A stretch of 64,000 nucleotides of DNA. It comes from Caballeronia novacaledonica. GTDB lineage: Bacteria > Pseudomonadota > Gammaproteobacteria > Burkholderiales > Burkholderiaceae. A program made the position numbers and the translations under genes. Positions 54,316 to 64,000 of this stretch are shown here, one piece after another. The stretch covers positions 1 through 64,000 of the forward strand of contig NZ_OGTP01000026.1 in NCBI RefSeq assembly GCF_900258035.1, written 5' to 3'. Within the stretch, counting starts at the first letter, position 1, and each line of letters begins with the position of its first letter. The notes under the pieces were generated by a model. It made no database searches. It was not told where the DNA came from and worked only from the letters and a program-made list of their open reading frames with translations.

Positions 54316-55311
54316 GTGAGAGTCTTTCGCGGCCTCCCCAATGCCGAAAGCCGGGCGCCCTGCGCACTGACCATCGGCAATTTCGACGGTGTCCATCGCG
54401 GTCACCAGGCGCTGCTCGCGCACGTGCGGGCCGCCGCCGACGCGCGTGGCCTGCCGGTCTGCGTGATGACCTTCGAGCCGCATCCGCGCGAGTTCTTCAA
54501 TCCGGCGGGCGCGCCGCCGCGCATCGCAATGCTGCGCGACAAGCTCGAAGCGCTGCGCACCAACGGCGTCGATCGCGTGGTGGTCGAGCATTTCAACAAG
54601 ACGTTCGCGGGACAGTCGCCCGATACCTTCGTGAAGAATGTCATCGTCGATGGCCTGCACGCGCGCTGGGTGATGGTCGGCGACGACTTCTGCTACGGCG
54701 CAAAACGCGCGGGCAATTTCGAATCCCTGAAAGCCGCCGGCGAAAAATACGGCTTCGAAGTCGAGCAAATGGCCACCGTCGCGCATCCGAACGGCGCGCG
54801 CATTTCGTCTTCGTCGGTGCGGGCGTCGCTCGTCGCGGGCGATCTCGACGCGGCGCAAGTCGCGCTCGGGCGGCCGTACATCATCAGCGGGCACGTCGTG
54901 CACGGCGCGAAGCTCGGCCGCGATCTCGGCTTTCCCACGCTGAATCTGCCGATCGCGCACAAACGGCCGGCGCTCGCGGGCATTTTCGTCGTGCGCGTTC
55001 ACGGTCTCGCCAATGAGCCTTTGCCCGCGGTCGCGAGCCTCGGCCTGCGTCCGACCGTCGACGATTCCGGCCGCGTGCTGCTGGAAGTCTTCGTGCTCGA
55101 CTGGCACGGCGACGCGTACGGCAAGCTCGTGCGCGTCGAATTCCTGAAGAAGCTGCGCGACGAGGAGAAGTACGTCGACCTCGAAACGCTGTCCGCGGCG
55201 ATCGCGAAAGATGTCGACAACGCCCGCGCGTATTTCGGCCTTCCGCCCGCGAGCAACGCCGGCAGCCGCGCCACGGGCTTCGCCATTTCGGCGACCGACC
55301 GAATTAGGTGA
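54316..55311 (+). CDS. ribF: Bifunctional riboflavin kinase/FAD synthetase RibF
   Basis: 331 residues, starting at GTG. The N-terminal FAD synthetase domain has the nucleotidyl-transferase motif GNFDGVHRGH (residues 21-30) and SSSSVR near 155; the C-terminal riboflavin kinase domain has GRPYIISGHVVHGAKLGRDLGFPT near 185. It makes FMN and FAD in the cytoplasm. Followed by ileS after 92 bases, the conserved ribF-ileS-lspA order. Confidence 0.95.
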   Translation: MRVFRGLPNAESRAPCALTIGNFDGVHRGHQALLAHVRAAADARGLPVCVMTFEPHPREFFNPAGAPPRIAMLRDKLEALRTNGVDRVVVEHFNKTFAGQSPDTFVKNVIVDGLHARWVMVGDDFCYGAKRAGNFESLKAAGEKYGFEVEQMATVAHPNGARISSSSVRASLVAGDLDAAQVALGRPYIISGHVVHGAKLGRDLGFPTLNLPIAHKRPALAGIFVVRVHGLANEPLPAVASLGLRPTVDDSGRVLLEVFVLDWHGDAYGKLVRVEFLKKLRDEEKYVDLETLSAAIAKDVDNARAYFGLPPASNAGSRATGFAISATDRIR

Positions 55312-55403
55312 GCGCGCGGTGCGTTCTGCGCCGCCCGCTGCCCCGCCATCGACGTATCGCGCGCTGAATCAAGCGCCGTCTCACCGAATTCACCGAGTCA
55401 TTC

Positions 55404-58235
55404 ATGAGCGACAAGAAAGAGAAAGCCTCTTCGAAATATCCCGTCAACCTGCTCGACACGCCCTTCCCGATGCGCGGCGACTTGCCCAAGCGTGAGCCCG
55501 CATGGGTCAAGGAATGGCAGGACAACAAGATCTACGAGAAGATCCGCGCCGCCTCGAAGGGCCGCAAGAAGTTCATCCTGCACGACGGCCCGCCGTACGC
55601 GAACGGCGACATCCACCTGGGCCACGCGGTCAACAAGATCCTGAAGGACATGATCGTCAAGGCGCGCAATCTCGCGGGCTTCGACGCGGTCTACGTGCCG
55701 GGCTGGGATTGTCACGGCATGCCGATCGAAATCCAGATCGAAAAGCAGTTCGGCAAGTCGCTGCCCGCCGCCGAAGTGATGCAAAAGGCGCGCGCCTACG
55801 CGGGCGAGCAGATCGAGAAGCAGAAGGTCGGCTTCCGGCGTCTGGGCGTGCTCGGCGACTGGGACAATCCGTACAAGACGATGAACTTCGCCAACGAGGC
55901 GGGCGAAATCCGCGCGCTCGGCAAGATCATGGAAAAGGGCTACGTGTTCCGTGGCCTCAAGCCTGTGAACTGGTGCTTCGACTGCGGCTCCGCGCTCGCC
56001 GAGGCGGAAGTCGAATACAAGGACAAGACCGATCCGACGATCGACGTCCTGTTCGCCTTTGCCGAGCCGGAAAAGACCGCGCAGGCGTTCGGCTTGAACG
56101 CGCTGCCGAAGCAGGAAGGCGGCATCGTCATCTGGACGACGACGCCCTGGACCATTCCCGCCAACCAGGCGCTGAACGTGCATCCGGAGATCGTCTACGC
56201 GCTCGTCGATACGCCGCGCGGACTGCTGATTCTTGCTGAAGAGCGTGTCGAGTCGTGCATGCAGACGTACGGGCTCACCGGCGAAGTGATCGCGACCGCG
56301 CCCGGCGAGAAGCTCACGAACCTGCGCTTCCATCATCCGCTCGCGGCCGCGCATCCGGGCTACAAGCGCACGGCGCCCATCTATCTCGGCGACTACGTGA
56401 CGACCGAAAGCGGCACGGGCATCGTGCACTCGTCGCCGGCGTATGGCGTGGAAGACTTCGTGTCGTGCAAGGCGCACGGCATGGCGGATTCCGACATCAT
56501 CAATCCGGTGATGGGCGACGGCCATTACATCGAATCGCTGCCGCTCTTCGGCGGGCTGTCGATCTGGAAGGCGAATCCGCAGATCATCGAAGCGCTCGAT
56601 GCCGCCGGTTCGCTCCTGAAGAGCGAGAAGTACACGCACAGCTACATGCACTGCTGGCGCCACAAGTCGGCGATCATCTATCGCGCGACCTCGCAATGGT
56701 TCGCCGGCATGGATGTCACGCCGAAGGACGGCGGCCGCACGCTGCGCGAAACCGCGCTCGAAGGCGTCGAGAACACGGCGTTCTATCCGTCGTGGGGCAA
56801 GCAGCGTCTGTACAGCATGATCGCGAATCGCCCGGACTGGACGCTCTCGCGCCAGCGCCAATGGGGCGTGCCGATGGCGTTCTTCGTCCACAAGGAAACC
56901 GGCGAGCTGCATCCGCGCACGCTGGAATTGCTTGAGGAAGTGGCGAAGCGCGTGGAGGAAGGCGGCATCGAAATGTGGCAGAAGCTCGATCCGCGCGAAC
57001 TGATCGGCGACGACGCCAACATGTACGAAAAGAACCGCGACACGCTCGACGTGTGGTTCGACTCCGGCACGACGCACTGGCACGTGCTGCGCGGCTCGCA
57101 CAAGGATTCGCTGCAATTCCCGGCGGATCTGTATCTCGAAGGCTCGGATCAGCATCGCGGCTGGTTCCATTCGTCGCTGCTCACGGCGTCGATGCTCGAC
57201 GGCCGTCCGCCCTACGACGCGCTGCTCACGCACGGCTTCACCGTCGACGGCGAAGGCCGCAAGATGTCGAAGTCGCTCGGCAACGGCATCGATCCGCATG
57301 AGGTGTCCAATCGCCTCGGCGCGGAAATCATCCGTTTGTGGATCGCGTCGACGGATTATTCGGGCGAGCTCGCGATCTCTGAAGAAATTCTGAAGCGCGT
57401 GACGGAAACGTATCGCCGGATCCGCAACACGCTGCGCTTCCTGCTCGCGAACCTTTCGGACTTCGACTTCGAGAAGAACGCGCTGCCGGTTTCCGAATGG
57501 CTCGAAATCGATCGCTACGCCGTCGCGCTCACGCACAATCTTCAGGACGACGCGCTCTCGCACTACGAGAAGTACGAGTTCCATCCGGTCGTCGCGAAGA
57601 TCGCGACGTTCTGCTCGGAAGATCTCGGCGGCTTCTATCTCGACGTGCTGAAAGACCGTCTCTACACGACGAAGGCCGATTCCCGCGAGCGCCGCAGCGC
57701 GCAGACGGCGCTGTACCACATCGCGCATGGCCTGCTGCGTCTGGTCGCGCCGTATCTGTCGTTCACGGCGGAAGAAGCGTACAAGGTGCTCAAACCCGGT
57801 CAGGAAACGATCTTCACCGAGGTTTATGCTCAGTATCCGGAGATCGCGAACTCGGGCGAACTGCTCGACAAGTGGACGCTCATCCGCAGCGCGCGCAGCG
57901 ACGTGACGAAGGCGCTGGAAGAAGCGCGCACGGCGAATCAGATCGGTTCGTCGCTGCAAGCCGAAGTGCTGGTCCGCGCGAGCGGCGCGCGTTACGACGC
58001 ACTCGCAAGCCTCGGCGATGCACTGCGTTTCGTGCTCATCACGTCATCGGCGCAAGTGGAAAAAGTGGCGGGCGAAGCGGAAGAAGGCGTCGATGTCGCC
58101 GCGTCGAGCTACATGAAGTGCGAACGCTGCTGGCACTACTGCGCGGACGTCGGCTCGCACGCGGATCATCCGGGTCTGTGCGGCCGCTGCTTCTCCAATC
58201 TCTTCGGCGCCGGCGAAACGCGAGGCGCAGCATAA
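55404..58235 (+). CDS. ileS: Isoleucyl-tRNA synthetase IleS
   Basis: 943 residues. Class-I synthetase with the HIGH motif as HLGH (about residue 71), the KMSKS motif at about residue 619, the CP1 editing domain between them, and a C-terminal zinc ribbon CERCWHYC plus CGRCFSN. It charges tRNA-Ile. Bacterial-type length (about 940). It shares one base of its stop with the lspA start (TAATG). Confidence 0.97.
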   Translation: MSDKKEKASSKYPVNLLDTPFPMRGDLPKREPAWVKEWQDNKIYEKIRAASKGRKKFILHDGPPYANGDIHLGHAVNKILKDMIVKARNLAGFDAVYVPGWDCHGMPIEIQIEKQFGKSLPAAEVMQKARAYAGEQIEKQKVGFRRLGVLGDWDNPYKTMNFANEAGEIRALGKIMEKGYVFRGLKPVNWCFDCGSALAEAEVEYKDKTDPTIDVLFAFAEPEKTAQAFGLNALPKQEGGIVIWTTTPWTIPANQALNVHPEIVYALVDTPRGLLILAEERVESCMQTYGLTGEVIATAPGEKLTNLRFHHPLAAAHPGYKRTAPIYLGDYVTTESGTGIVHSSPAYGVEDFVSCKAHGMADSDIINPVMGDGHYIESLPLFGGLSIWKANPQIIEALDAAGSLLKSEKYTHSYMHCWRHKSAIIYRATSQWFAGMDVTPKDGGRTLRETALEGVENTAFYPSWGKQRLYSMIANRPDWTLSRQRQWGVPMAFFVHKETGELHPRTLELLEEVAKRVEEGGIEMWQKLDPRELIGDDANMYEKNRDTLDVWFDSGTTHWHVLRGSHKDSLQFPADLYLEGSDQHRGWFHSSLLTASMLDGRPPYDALLTHGFTVDGEGRKMSKSLGNGIDPHEVSNRLGAEIIRLWIASTDYSGELAISEEILKRVTETYRRIRNTLRFLLANLSDFDFEKNALPVSEWLEIDRYAVALTHNLQDDALSHYEKYEFHPVVAKIATFCSEDLGGFYLDVLKDRLYTTKADSRERRSAQTALYHIAHGLLRLVAPYLSFTAEEAYKVLKPGQETIFTEVYAQYPEIANSGELLDKWTLIRSARSDVTKALEEARTANQIGSSLQAEVLVRASGARYDALASLGDALRFVLITSSAQVEKVAGEAEEGVDVAASSYMKCERCWHYCADVGSHADHPGLCGRCFSNLFGAGETRGAA

Positions 58236-58741
58236 TGGCTCGAACGATGGCGAAACAAACCTCCAGCAGTGGATCGCTTGCGCCGTGGCTCGGCGTCGCG
58301 CTGATCGTGATCCTGTTCGACCAGTTGACGAAGATCGCCGTGCAGCGCGTGTTCGCGTATGGCGATCCGCATGCGCTCACGCCTTTCTTCAACCTGCTGC
58401 TCGTCTACAACCGCGGCGCGGCGTTCAGCTTCCTCGCGATGGCCGGCGGCTGGCAGCGCTGGGCGTTCACGGCGCTGGGCGTCGTGGCGGCCGTCGTGAT
58501 CTGCTATCTGCTCAAGCGCCATTCGGGGCAGCGGCTCTTCTGCACGGCGCTCGCGCTCATCATGGGCGGCGCGATCGGCAACGTGATCGACCGGATCGCG
58601 TACGGCCATGTCATCGACTTTCTGGACTTTCACGTGAAGGCGTGGCACTGGCCGGCGTTCAATCTCGCCGACAGCGCGATCACCATCGGTGCAGTGCTGC
58701 TCGTGTTCGACGAATTGCGGCGCGTGCGCGGTTCGAAGTGA
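58235..58741 (+). CDS. lspA: Lipoprotein signal peptidase LspA
   Basis: 168 residues, four membrane helices. Aspartic protease that cuts diacylated prolipoproteins before the lipidated Cys. Catalytic Asp residues are in [15 protein letters not shown] and FNLADSAI, with NRGAAFSFL at the periplasmic face. It works after Lgt (9211-10113). Overlaps the ileS stop by one base. Confidence 0.96.
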   Translation: MARTMAKQTSSSGSLAPWLGVALIVILFDQLTKIAVQRVFAYGDPHALTPFFNLLLVYNRGAAFSFLAMAGGWQRWAFTALGVVAAVVICYLLKRHSGQRLFCTALALIMGGAIGNVIDRIAYGHVIDFLDFHVKAWHWPAFNLADSAITIGAVLLVFDELRRVRGSK

Positions 58742-58796
58742 TGTTTCCAGTGCGGCTCCCTTCACGGAGCCGCGCTTTCTTTGCGACGGAGGCAAG

Positions 58797-60005
58797 TTGG
58801 AACTCGCGGGCAAACATCTCGTTTTAGGGCTGACCGGCGGCATCGCCTGCTACAAGATCGCGGAACTCACGCGTTTGCTCATCAAGGCGGGCGCGACCGT
58901 GCAGATCGTGATGACCGAAGCGGCCACGCAGTTCATCACGCCCGTCACCATGCAGGCGCTGTCGGGCCGTCCCGTCTACACGTCTCAGTGGGATGCGCGC
59001 ATGCCGAACAACATGCCGCACATCGATCTTTCGCGCGAAGCGGACGCCATCGTCATCGCGCCCGCCTCCACCGACTTCATCGCCAAACTCGCGCACGGCA
59101 TGTGCGACGATCTGCTTTCGACGCTGTGCATCGCGCGCGATTGTCCGCTGCTCGTGGTTCCGGCCATGAATCGGCAGATGTGGCAGAACCCGGCGACGCA
59201 GCGCAACGTCGCGCAGCTTCGCGCGGACGGCGTCGAAGTGCTCGGACCGGATTCGGGTTCGCAGGCGTGCGGCGAAGTCGGCGACGGCCGCATGATCGAG
59301 CCGGAAGCCGCGTTCGAAGCCATTTGCGCCTTCTTTCAGCCGAAGATCCTGCGCGGCCGGCGCGTGCTCATCACGGCAGGGCCGACGTTCGAGCCGCTCG
59401 ATCCGGTGCGCGGCATCACCAATCGCTCGTCGGGCAAGATGGGCTTCGCGCTCGCGCGCGCGGCGGCGCAGGCGGGCGCGGACGTGCATCTCGTCGCCGG
59501 TCCCGTGTCGCTGCCGACGCCGTGGGGCGTGTATCGCGAGGACGTGCAGACCGCGCAGCAAATGCACGACGCCGTCATGGCCGCGACGCCCGACGCGGAC
59601 ATTTTCATCGCGGTGGCGGCGGTGGCGGACTGGCGCGTGGATCACGTCAGCGAGCAGAAGATCAAGAAGTCCGGCGATGCATTGCCGACATTCAACTTCG
59701 TCGAGAATCCCGACATTCTCGCGACGGTGGCGAAGCTGCCGAATCCGCCCTACTGCGTCGGTTTCGCGGCAGAAAGCGGCGATCTCGACGTGCACGGCGC
59801 GGAGAAACGCAAGCGCAAAGGCGTGCCGCTGCTGATCGGCAATATCGGGCAACTCACCTTCGGCCTCGACGACAACGAAGTCGTTCTCTTCGAAGAAAGC
59901 GGAGCGACGCCGCTGCCGCGCGCCGGAAAGCAGGAACTCGCGCGCACGCTGATCGCGGAAATCGCCAAGCGTGCGCCGCGCAATGGCGGTTCGCTGCTGT
60001 CATGA
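58797..60005 (+). CDS. coaBC: Phosphopantothenoylcysteine synthetase/decarboxylase CoaBC
   Basis: 402 residues. N-terminal flavin decarboxylase (CoaC): LVLGLTGGIACYKIAEL, PHIDL with the catalytic His, PAMNRQMWQNPA and SGSQACGEVGDGRM. C-terminal synthetase (CoaB): ITAGPTFEPLDPVRGITNRS split around residue 200, then KIKK. It makes 4'-phosphopantetheine for coenzyme A. The start is TTG at 58797, preceded by GGAGG with good spacing; no ATG in frame gives this N-terminus, and the upstream ATG at 58689 lies inside lspA. Confidence 0.93.
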   Translation: MELAGKHLVLGLTGGIACYKIAELTRLLIKAGATVQIVMTEAATQFITPVTMQALSGRPVYTSQWDARMPNNMPHIDLSREADAIVIAPASTDFIAKLAHGMCDDLLSTLCIARDCPLLVVPAMNRQMWQNPATQRNVAQLRADGVEVLGPDSGSQACGEVGDGRMIEPEAAFEAICAFFQPKILRGRRVLITAGPTFEPLDPVRGITNRSSGKMGFALARAAAQAGADVHLVAGPVSLPTPWGVYREDVQTAQQMHDAVMAATPDADIFIAVAAVADWRVDHVSEQKIKKSGDALPTFNFVENPDILATVAKLPNPPYCVGFAAESGDLDVHGAEKRKRKGVPLLIGNIGQLTFGLDDNEVVLFEESGATPLPRAGKQELARTLIAEIAKRAPRNGGSLLS

Positions 60006-61003
60006 CGAAACTTTCGGTACTCGACCAGACACCGGTCATCCACGGCCACAGCGTCGCCGACGCCATCGCCGCGACGCTCGATCTCGCGCAGCTCGCCGAC
60101 GATCTCGGCTATACGCGCTACTGGTGCGCGGAGCATCACGGCTTGCATGGCGTGTCGAATCCGTGTCCTGAAGTGATGCTCGCGCGCATCGGCAGTCTGA
60201 CGAAGCGCATCCGCATCGGTTCGGGCGGCGTGATGCTGCCGTATTACTCGCCGTTCAAGGTCGCCGAGCAATTCCTGATGCTCGAAGCGCTGTTTCCGAA
60301 TCGCGTGGATCTCGGCGTCGGTCGCGCGCCCGGCGGCGACATGCGCACGGCGCAGGCGGTCGCGGCGGGTTCGTACAATCGCGGCGATGTCTTCCCGCAG
60401 CAAGTCGCGGAACTGATCGCGCTGTTCAGCGGCAACGTGCCCGACGACTCGCTCGCCAAAGGCGTGCTGCTGCAACCGCAGATCGACACGCGCCCCGAAC
60501 TGTGGATGCTCGGCTCCAGCGACTTCGGCGGCCTGCTCGCCGCGCAGCTCGGCATCCGGTTTGCGTTCGCGCATTTCATCAACGCGCAATATGGTGATCG
60601 CGTGGCGGAGGCGTATCACGAACGTTTCACGCCGGGTCTCGAGGCGAAGCCGTATCTCGCCGCGGCGGTGTTCGTGATTTGCGCCGATACGGATCGCGAA
60701 GCCGAAGCGCTCGAACGCGCGGTCGACCTGCGCCGCGTGCAAATGGCGTACGGGCTCAACCAGCCGATTCCGTCGATCGCGCAGGGCAACGCGCAGGTTT
60801 ATGGCGAGCGCGAACTCGCGGTGATCGCGCATGAGAAAGCGCGCAGCATCATCGGCACCCCGGAACGCGTGACGGAGAAACTGCACGCGCTACAGGAACA
60901 ATTCAACGCCGACGAACTGATCGTGATAACGGTCTCCGGCAGCTACGCCGCACGCACGCGGTCCTATCAACTGTTGGCCGAAGCCTTCGAGCTCGGCCGC
61001 TGA
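60002..61003 (+). CDS. LLM-class flavin-dependent oxidoreductase
   Basis: 333 residues. Luciferase-like monooxygenase fold: [38 protein letters not shown] and [19 protein letters not shown] are typical of the MsnO8-like group. It would use reduced flavin to oxidise an unknown substrate. It overlaps the coaBC stop by 4 bases, so it is cotranslated, but no CoA-related role is known. Confidence 0.88.
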   Translation: MTKLSVLDQTPVIHGHSVADAIAATLDLAQLADDLGYTRYWCAEHHGLHGVSNPCPEVMLARIGSLTKRIRIGSGGVMLPYYSPFKVAEQFLMLEALFPNRVDLGVGRAPGGDMRTAQAVAAGSYNRGDVFPQQVAELIALFSGNVPDDSLAKGVLLQPQIDTRPELWMLGSSDFGGLLAAQLGIRFAFAHFINAQYGDRVAEAYHERFTPGLEAKPYLAAAVFVICADTDREAEALERAVDLRRVQMAYGLNQPIPSIAQGNAQVYGERELAVIAHEKARSIIGTPERVTEKLHALQEQFNADELIVITVSGSYAARTRSYQLLAEAFELGR

Positions 61004-61014
61004 ACCATCGATCC

Positions 61015-61461
61015 ATGAAACTCGACGTCAAGATTCTCGACGCGCGCATGCGCGACTTCATGCCCGCCTATGCCACGCCCGGCAGCGCGGGCCTCGATCT
61101 GCGCGCGTGCCTCGACGCGCCGCTTGTCATCGAGCCGCATCAGACCGTGCTCGTGCCGACCGGACTCGCCATTCATCTCGCCGATCCCGGCTACGCCGCA
61201 CTGATCCTGCCGCGCTCGGGACTCGGCCACAAGCATGGCATCGTGCTCGGCAATCTCGTCGGGCTGATCGATTCGGATTATCAAGGTCAACTGATGGTCT
61301 CGACGTGGAATCGCGGCGACAGCGCGTTCACGCTCAACCCGATGGAGCGTCTCGCGCAGATGGTGATCGTGCCTGTCGTGCAGGCGCAGTTCAATATCGT
61401 CGATGACTTCGCGGCGAGCGAGCGCGGCGCGGGCGGCTTCGGCAGCACGGGCAAGCACTGA
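61015..61461 (+). CDS. dut: dUTP diphosphatase Dut
   Basis: 148 residues. Trimeric dUTPase; all five motifs are visible: [35 protein letters not shown] with the catalytic Asp, [10 protein letters not shown], and the C-terminal [10 protein letters not shown] that closes the active site. It hydrolyses dUTP to dUMP for thymidylate synthesis and protects DNA from uracil. Last gene of the ileS-led run, 11 bases after the oxidoreductase. Confidence 0.97.
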   Translation: MKLDVKILDARMRDFMPAYATPGSAGLDLRACLDAPLVIEPHQTVLVPTGLAIHLADPGYAALILPRSGLGHKHGIVLGNLVGLIDSDYQGQLMVSTWNRGDSAFTLNPMERLAQMVIVPVVQAQFNIVDDFAASERGAGGFGSTGKH

Positions 61462-61476
61462 GCTTTCTCAGGTCGA

Positions 61477-61508
61477 AAAAAACGGCGCGGTCGAAACCGC
61501 GCCGTTTT
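61477..61508. terminator. Bidirectional terminator between dut and clpA
   Basis: AAAACGGCGCGG, loop TCGAAA, CCGCGCCGTTTT with A- and T-runs outside. It separates the convergent dut and clpA genes and can serve both. Confidence 0.92.
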
Positions 61509-61529
61509 CACTTCCAAAGACCCCTTCTA

Positions 61530-63833
61530 TCAATCCACTTCGATCGCTTCCGGATTCGGATTGCGCGGCGGCGTCGAGTTCTCGTCGAACGTGAGTTGCA
61601 CCTTGTCCTCGGCGTCGACATCCACGGTCACGCGGCCGCCGTTGAGCAACTTGCCGAACAGCAGTTCGTCGGCCAGCGCGCGACGGATCGTGTCCTGGAT
61701 CAGACGCTGCATCGGACGCGCGCCCATCAGCGGATCGAAACCGTGCTTCGCGAGATGCTTGCGCAGCGCGTCGGTGAAGACGGCATCGACCTTCTTCTCG
61801 TGCAACTGATCTTCCAGTTGCATGAGGAACTTGTCGACCACGCGCAGGATGATTTCCTCGTCCAGCGAGCGGAAGCTGATGATCGAGTCCAGACGGTTGC
61901 GGAACTCCGGCGTGAACATGCGCTTGATGTCGGCCATTTCGTCGCCCGACTCGCGCCGCGACGTGAAACCGATCACCGCCTTGCCCATTGCCTCGGCGCC
62001 CGCGTTCGTCGTCATGATGATGATGACGTTGCGGAAATCCGCCTTGCGGCCGTTGTTGTCCGTCAGCGTGCCGTGGTCCATGACCTGCAGCAGCACGTTG
62101 TAGATGTCCGGATGCGCCTTCTCGATTTCGTCGAGCAGCAGCACGCAATGCGGCTTCTTCGTGACGGCTTCGGTCAGCAAACCGCCCTGGTCGAAACCGA
62201 CATAACCCGGCGGCGCGCCGATCAGACGGCTGACCGCATGACGCTCCATGTATTCCGACATGTCGAAGCGCAGCAGTTCGATACCGAGCGTGAACGCCAG
62301 TTGCTTCGCCACTTCCGTCTTGCCGACGCCCGTCGGGCCGGAGAACAGGAACGCGCCGATCGGCTTGTCCGTTTTGCCGAGGCCCGCGCGCGCCATCTTG
62401 ATCGATGCCGACAGCGCATCAATGGCCGGATCCTGGCCGAACACGACAGCCTTCAGGTCGCGGTCGAGCGTCTGAAGCTTGCTGCGGTCGTCCTGCGACA
62501 CGCTCTGCGCCGGCACGCGCGCGATCTTCGAGATGATCTCTTCGATCTCGCTCTTGCCGATGGTCTTCTTCTGCTTCGACTTCGGCAGGATGCGTTGCGC
62601 CGCGCCCGCTTCGTCGATCACGTCGATGGCCTTGTCGGGCAAATGACGATCCGTGATGAAGCGCGCCGACAACTCGGCCGCCGCCGACAGCGCACCCGAC
62701 GAATACTTCACGCCGTGATGCTCCTCGAAGCGCGTCTTGAGGCCGCGCAAAATGGCCACGGTCTGCTCGACGGTCGGCTCGGTGACATCGACCTTCTGGA
62801 AACGGCGCGACAGCGCCGCGTCCTTCTCGAAGATGCCGCGATATTCCGTGAACGTGGTCGCGCCGATGCACTTCAACTGCCCCGACGACAACGCCGGCTT
62901 CAGCAGATTCGATGCATCCAGCGTGCCGCCCGAAGCCGCGCCCGCGCCGATCAGCGTATGAATTTCGTCGATGAACAGAATGGCGTGCGGACGCTCCTTC
63001 AATTCCTTGAGCACCGTCTTCAGGCGTTGCTCGAAATCGCCACGATATTTCGTGCCCGCGAGCAGCGCGCCCATGTCGAGCGAATACACCTGCGCGTCGG
63101 CCAGAATGTCCGGCACTTCGCCGCGCGTGATGCGCCACGCGAGGCCTTCGGCGATCGCGGTCTTGCCCACGCCGGCTTCACCCACGAGCAGCGGATTGTT
63201 CTTGCGGCGGCGGCACAGCACCTGCACCACGCGCTCGACTTCCAGTTCGCGACCGATCAGCGGATCGATCTTGCCGTCCTTCGCGAGCTGATTCAGATTC
63301 TGCGTGAACTGCGCAAGCGGCGTTTCCTTCTGCGCGGCGGCGTCTTCCGATTCCGGATTGGCTTCGCTGTTCGTCTTCGTGGCGTCGCCGCTGTTCGTCT
63401 TGGCGATTCCGTGCGAAATGAAATTCACGACATCCAGACGCGTCACGCCCTGCTGTTGCAGGTAGTACACCGCGTGCGAATCCTTCTCGCCGAAGATCGC
63501 CACCAGCACGTTCGCGCCGGTCACTTCCTTCTTGCCGTTCGAGGTCGATTGCACGTGCATGATCGCGCGCTGGATCACGCGCTGGAAACCAAGCGTCGGC
63601 TGAGTATCGACGTCGTCCGTGCCCGGCACGGTCGGCGTGTTGTCATGAATGAAATTGCGCAGGTTCTGACGCAAATCTTCAATGTTGGCTGCGCAGGCGC
63701 GCAACACTTCAGCCGCGGTCGGATTGTCCAACAGGGCAAGCAGCAGATGCTCGACCGTTATGAACTCGTGCCGCGCCTGACGTGCTTCCATAAACGCCAT
63801 GTGCAGACTGACTTCCAGTTCCTGGGCAATCAT
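61530..63833 (-). CDS. clpA: ATP-dependent Clp protease ATPase subunit ClpA
   Basis: 767 residues. N-terminal Clp repeats (residues about 1-140, [21 protein letters not shown] split), first AAA domain with GEAGVGKT (about 210) and second with GPTGVGKT (about 490), and Walker [10 protein letters not shown] in the second. It unfolds substrates and feeds them to ClpP. No M-domain insert, which separates it from ClpB. The ATG at 63833 overlaps the clpS stop by 4 bases; GAGGA lies inside the clpS end as ribosome-binding site. Confidence 0.96.
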   Translation of the reverse strand: MIAQELEVSLHMAFMEARQARHEFITVEHLLLALLDNPTAAEVLRACAANIEDLRQNLRNFIHDNTPTVPGTDDVDTQPTLGFQRVIQRAIMHVQSTSNGKKEVTGANVLVAIFGEKDSHAVYYLQQQGVTRLDVVNFISHGIAKTNSGDATKTNSEANPESEDAAAQKETPLAQFTQNLNQLAKDGKIDPLIGRELEVERVVQVLCRRRKNNPLLVGEAGVGKTAIAEGLAWRITRGEVPDILADAQVYSLDMGALLAGTKYRGDFEQRLKTVLKELKERPHAILFIDEIHTLIGAGAASGGTLDASNLLKPALSSGQLKCIGATTFTEYRGIFEKDAALSRRFQKVDVTEPTVEQTVAILRGLKTRFEEHHGVKYSSGALSAAAELSARFITDRHLPDKAIDVIDEAGAAQRILPKSKQKKTIGKSEIEEIISKIARVPAQSVSQDDRSKLQTLDRDLKAVVFGQDPAIDALSASIKMARAGLGKTDKPIGAFLFSGPTGVGKTEVAKQLAFTLGIELLRFDMSEYMERHAVSRLIGAPPGYVGFDQGGLLTEAVTKKPHCVLLLDEIEKAHPDIYNVLLQVMDHGTLTDNNGRKADFRNVIIIMTTNAGAEAMGKAVIGFTSRRESGDEMADIKRMFTPEFRNRLDSIISFRSLDEEIILRVVDKFLMQLEDQLHEKKVDAVFTDALRKHLAKHGFDPLMGARPMQRLIQDTIRRALADELLFGKLLNGGRVTVDVDAEDKVQLTFDENSTPPRNPNPEAIEVD

Positions 63834-64000
63834 GCTTCCTCCATCACGCACTGCAGCGGATGTCCCGCTTGCCGTGCATGGCTAACGACTTGCTCAACTT
63901 TGGTCGACGCAATATCTCGCGTGTAGACCCCACAAACTCCCCTGCCTTCGCGATGAACCTTCAGCATGATCTGCGTAGCGGTCTCACGATCTTTATTAAA
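63830..64000 (-). CDS. clpS: Clp protease adaptor ClpS, C-terminal end (5' part outside window)
   Basis: 56 residues visible, entering from the right edge of the window. [20 protein letters not shown] and the ending LQCVMEEA match the C-terminal half of ClpS, which binds N-degron substrates and delivers them to ClpA. The start codon lies beyond base 64000. Its stop overlaps the clpA ATG by 4 bases, the normal clpS-clpA arrangement. Confidence 0.93.
   Translation of the reverse strand, partial: FNKDRETATQIMLKVHREGRGVCGVYTRDIASTKVEQVVSHARQAGHPLQCVMEEA

Noticed and set aside
55398-57959. 853-residue open frame antisense to ileS
   Set aside because: A shadow frame of high-GC coding DNA; very rich in Arg/Ala/His, no family motif, and the sense strand encodes an unmistakable IleS.
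61596-63926. 776-residue open frame antisense to clpA
   Set aside because: Same cause; composition is Arg/His/Leu-biased without domains, and ClpA on the other strand is certain.
1-64000. CRISPR array, prophage or integrative element
   Set aside because: No regularly spaced direct repeats, no phage structural or integrase genes, and no attachment-site duplication at the tRNA-Leu 3' end were seen.

Overview
The window is high-GC, densely packed chromosomal DNA from a betaproteobacterium. Gene order and protein sequences (lptF-lptG, zapA then 6S RNA, ilvD-DUF2486-holC-pepA, cysB opposite cysI-DUF934-cysH-cysD-cysN-cobA, ileS-lspA-coaBC-dut-clpA) point to a Burkholderiaceae main chromosome of the Paraburkholderia/Caballeronia/Burkholderia type. 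The genus is an inference; no marker here fixes it. Most genes are housekeeping or metabolic. No prophage, CRISPR array, secretion system or biosynthetic island is visible.

Layout. Bases 1-240 hold the tail of an IS30-type transposase followed at once by a structured dispersed repeat. Bases 240-6595 (minus) are a cobalamin uptake and salvage operon, btuB-btuC-btuD-cobT-cobS-cobC, behind a cobalamin riboswitch; no btuF is present. Bases 6906-10113 carry a ZapB-like protein, zapA, 6S RNA, an EVE protein, a SIMPL protein and lgt. Bases 10150-15273 carry a LysR regulator, ilvD, DUF2486, holC and pepA. Bases 15444-18845 carry lptF, lptG, a short sirohydrochlorin chelatase and an AbrB/PIN toxin-antitoxin pair with its own operator. 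Bases 18976-26248 are the assimilatory sulfate reduction operon with divergent cysB.

Bases 26305-36189 carry an orphan amino-acid-type binding protein, tRNA-Leu(CAA), a repeat-rich zinc-ribbon membrane protein, a TIGR03118 lipoprotein, rsuA, a 58-residue membrane protein, a dehydratase/epimerase-like protein, a ferredoxin-reductase fusion, a candidate small RNA, a class-III aminotransferase and a GNAT acetyltransferase. Bases 36190-36970 are an intergenic tract dominated by a ~620-bp imperfect palindrome built from two head-to-head copies of the repeat seen at 134-240. Bases 36971-42069 are a full liv branched-chain amino-acid transporter operon (livK-H-M-G-F).

Bases 42499-49298 carry ispH-fkpB, radC, rpmB-rpmG with a long leader, nadB, and convergent nadA-nadC. 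Bases 49417-55311 carry a fatty-acid desaturase, an MscS channel, rsmB, purN and ribF. Bases 55404-64000 carry ileS-lspA-coaBC, an LLM flavin oxidoreductase, dut, and convergent clpS-clpA, with clpS running off the right edge.

Functional links: the sulfate operon makes sulfide and includes cobA, whose product feeds the siroheme needed by CysI; the short chelatase at 17711 could insert the iron. The B12 operon salvages cobinamides and attaches the lower ligand under riboswitch control. NAD synthesis is complete from aspartate to nicotinate mononucleotide (nadB, nadA, nadC).

The most unusual items are the palindromic repeat pair, the candidate small RNA or attenuator at 34400-34546, the zinc-ribbon protein with an internally repeated linker, the three-half-site toxin-antitoxin operator, the 58-residue membrane protein and the rpmB leader. 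I found no convincing wholly new multi-gene system.
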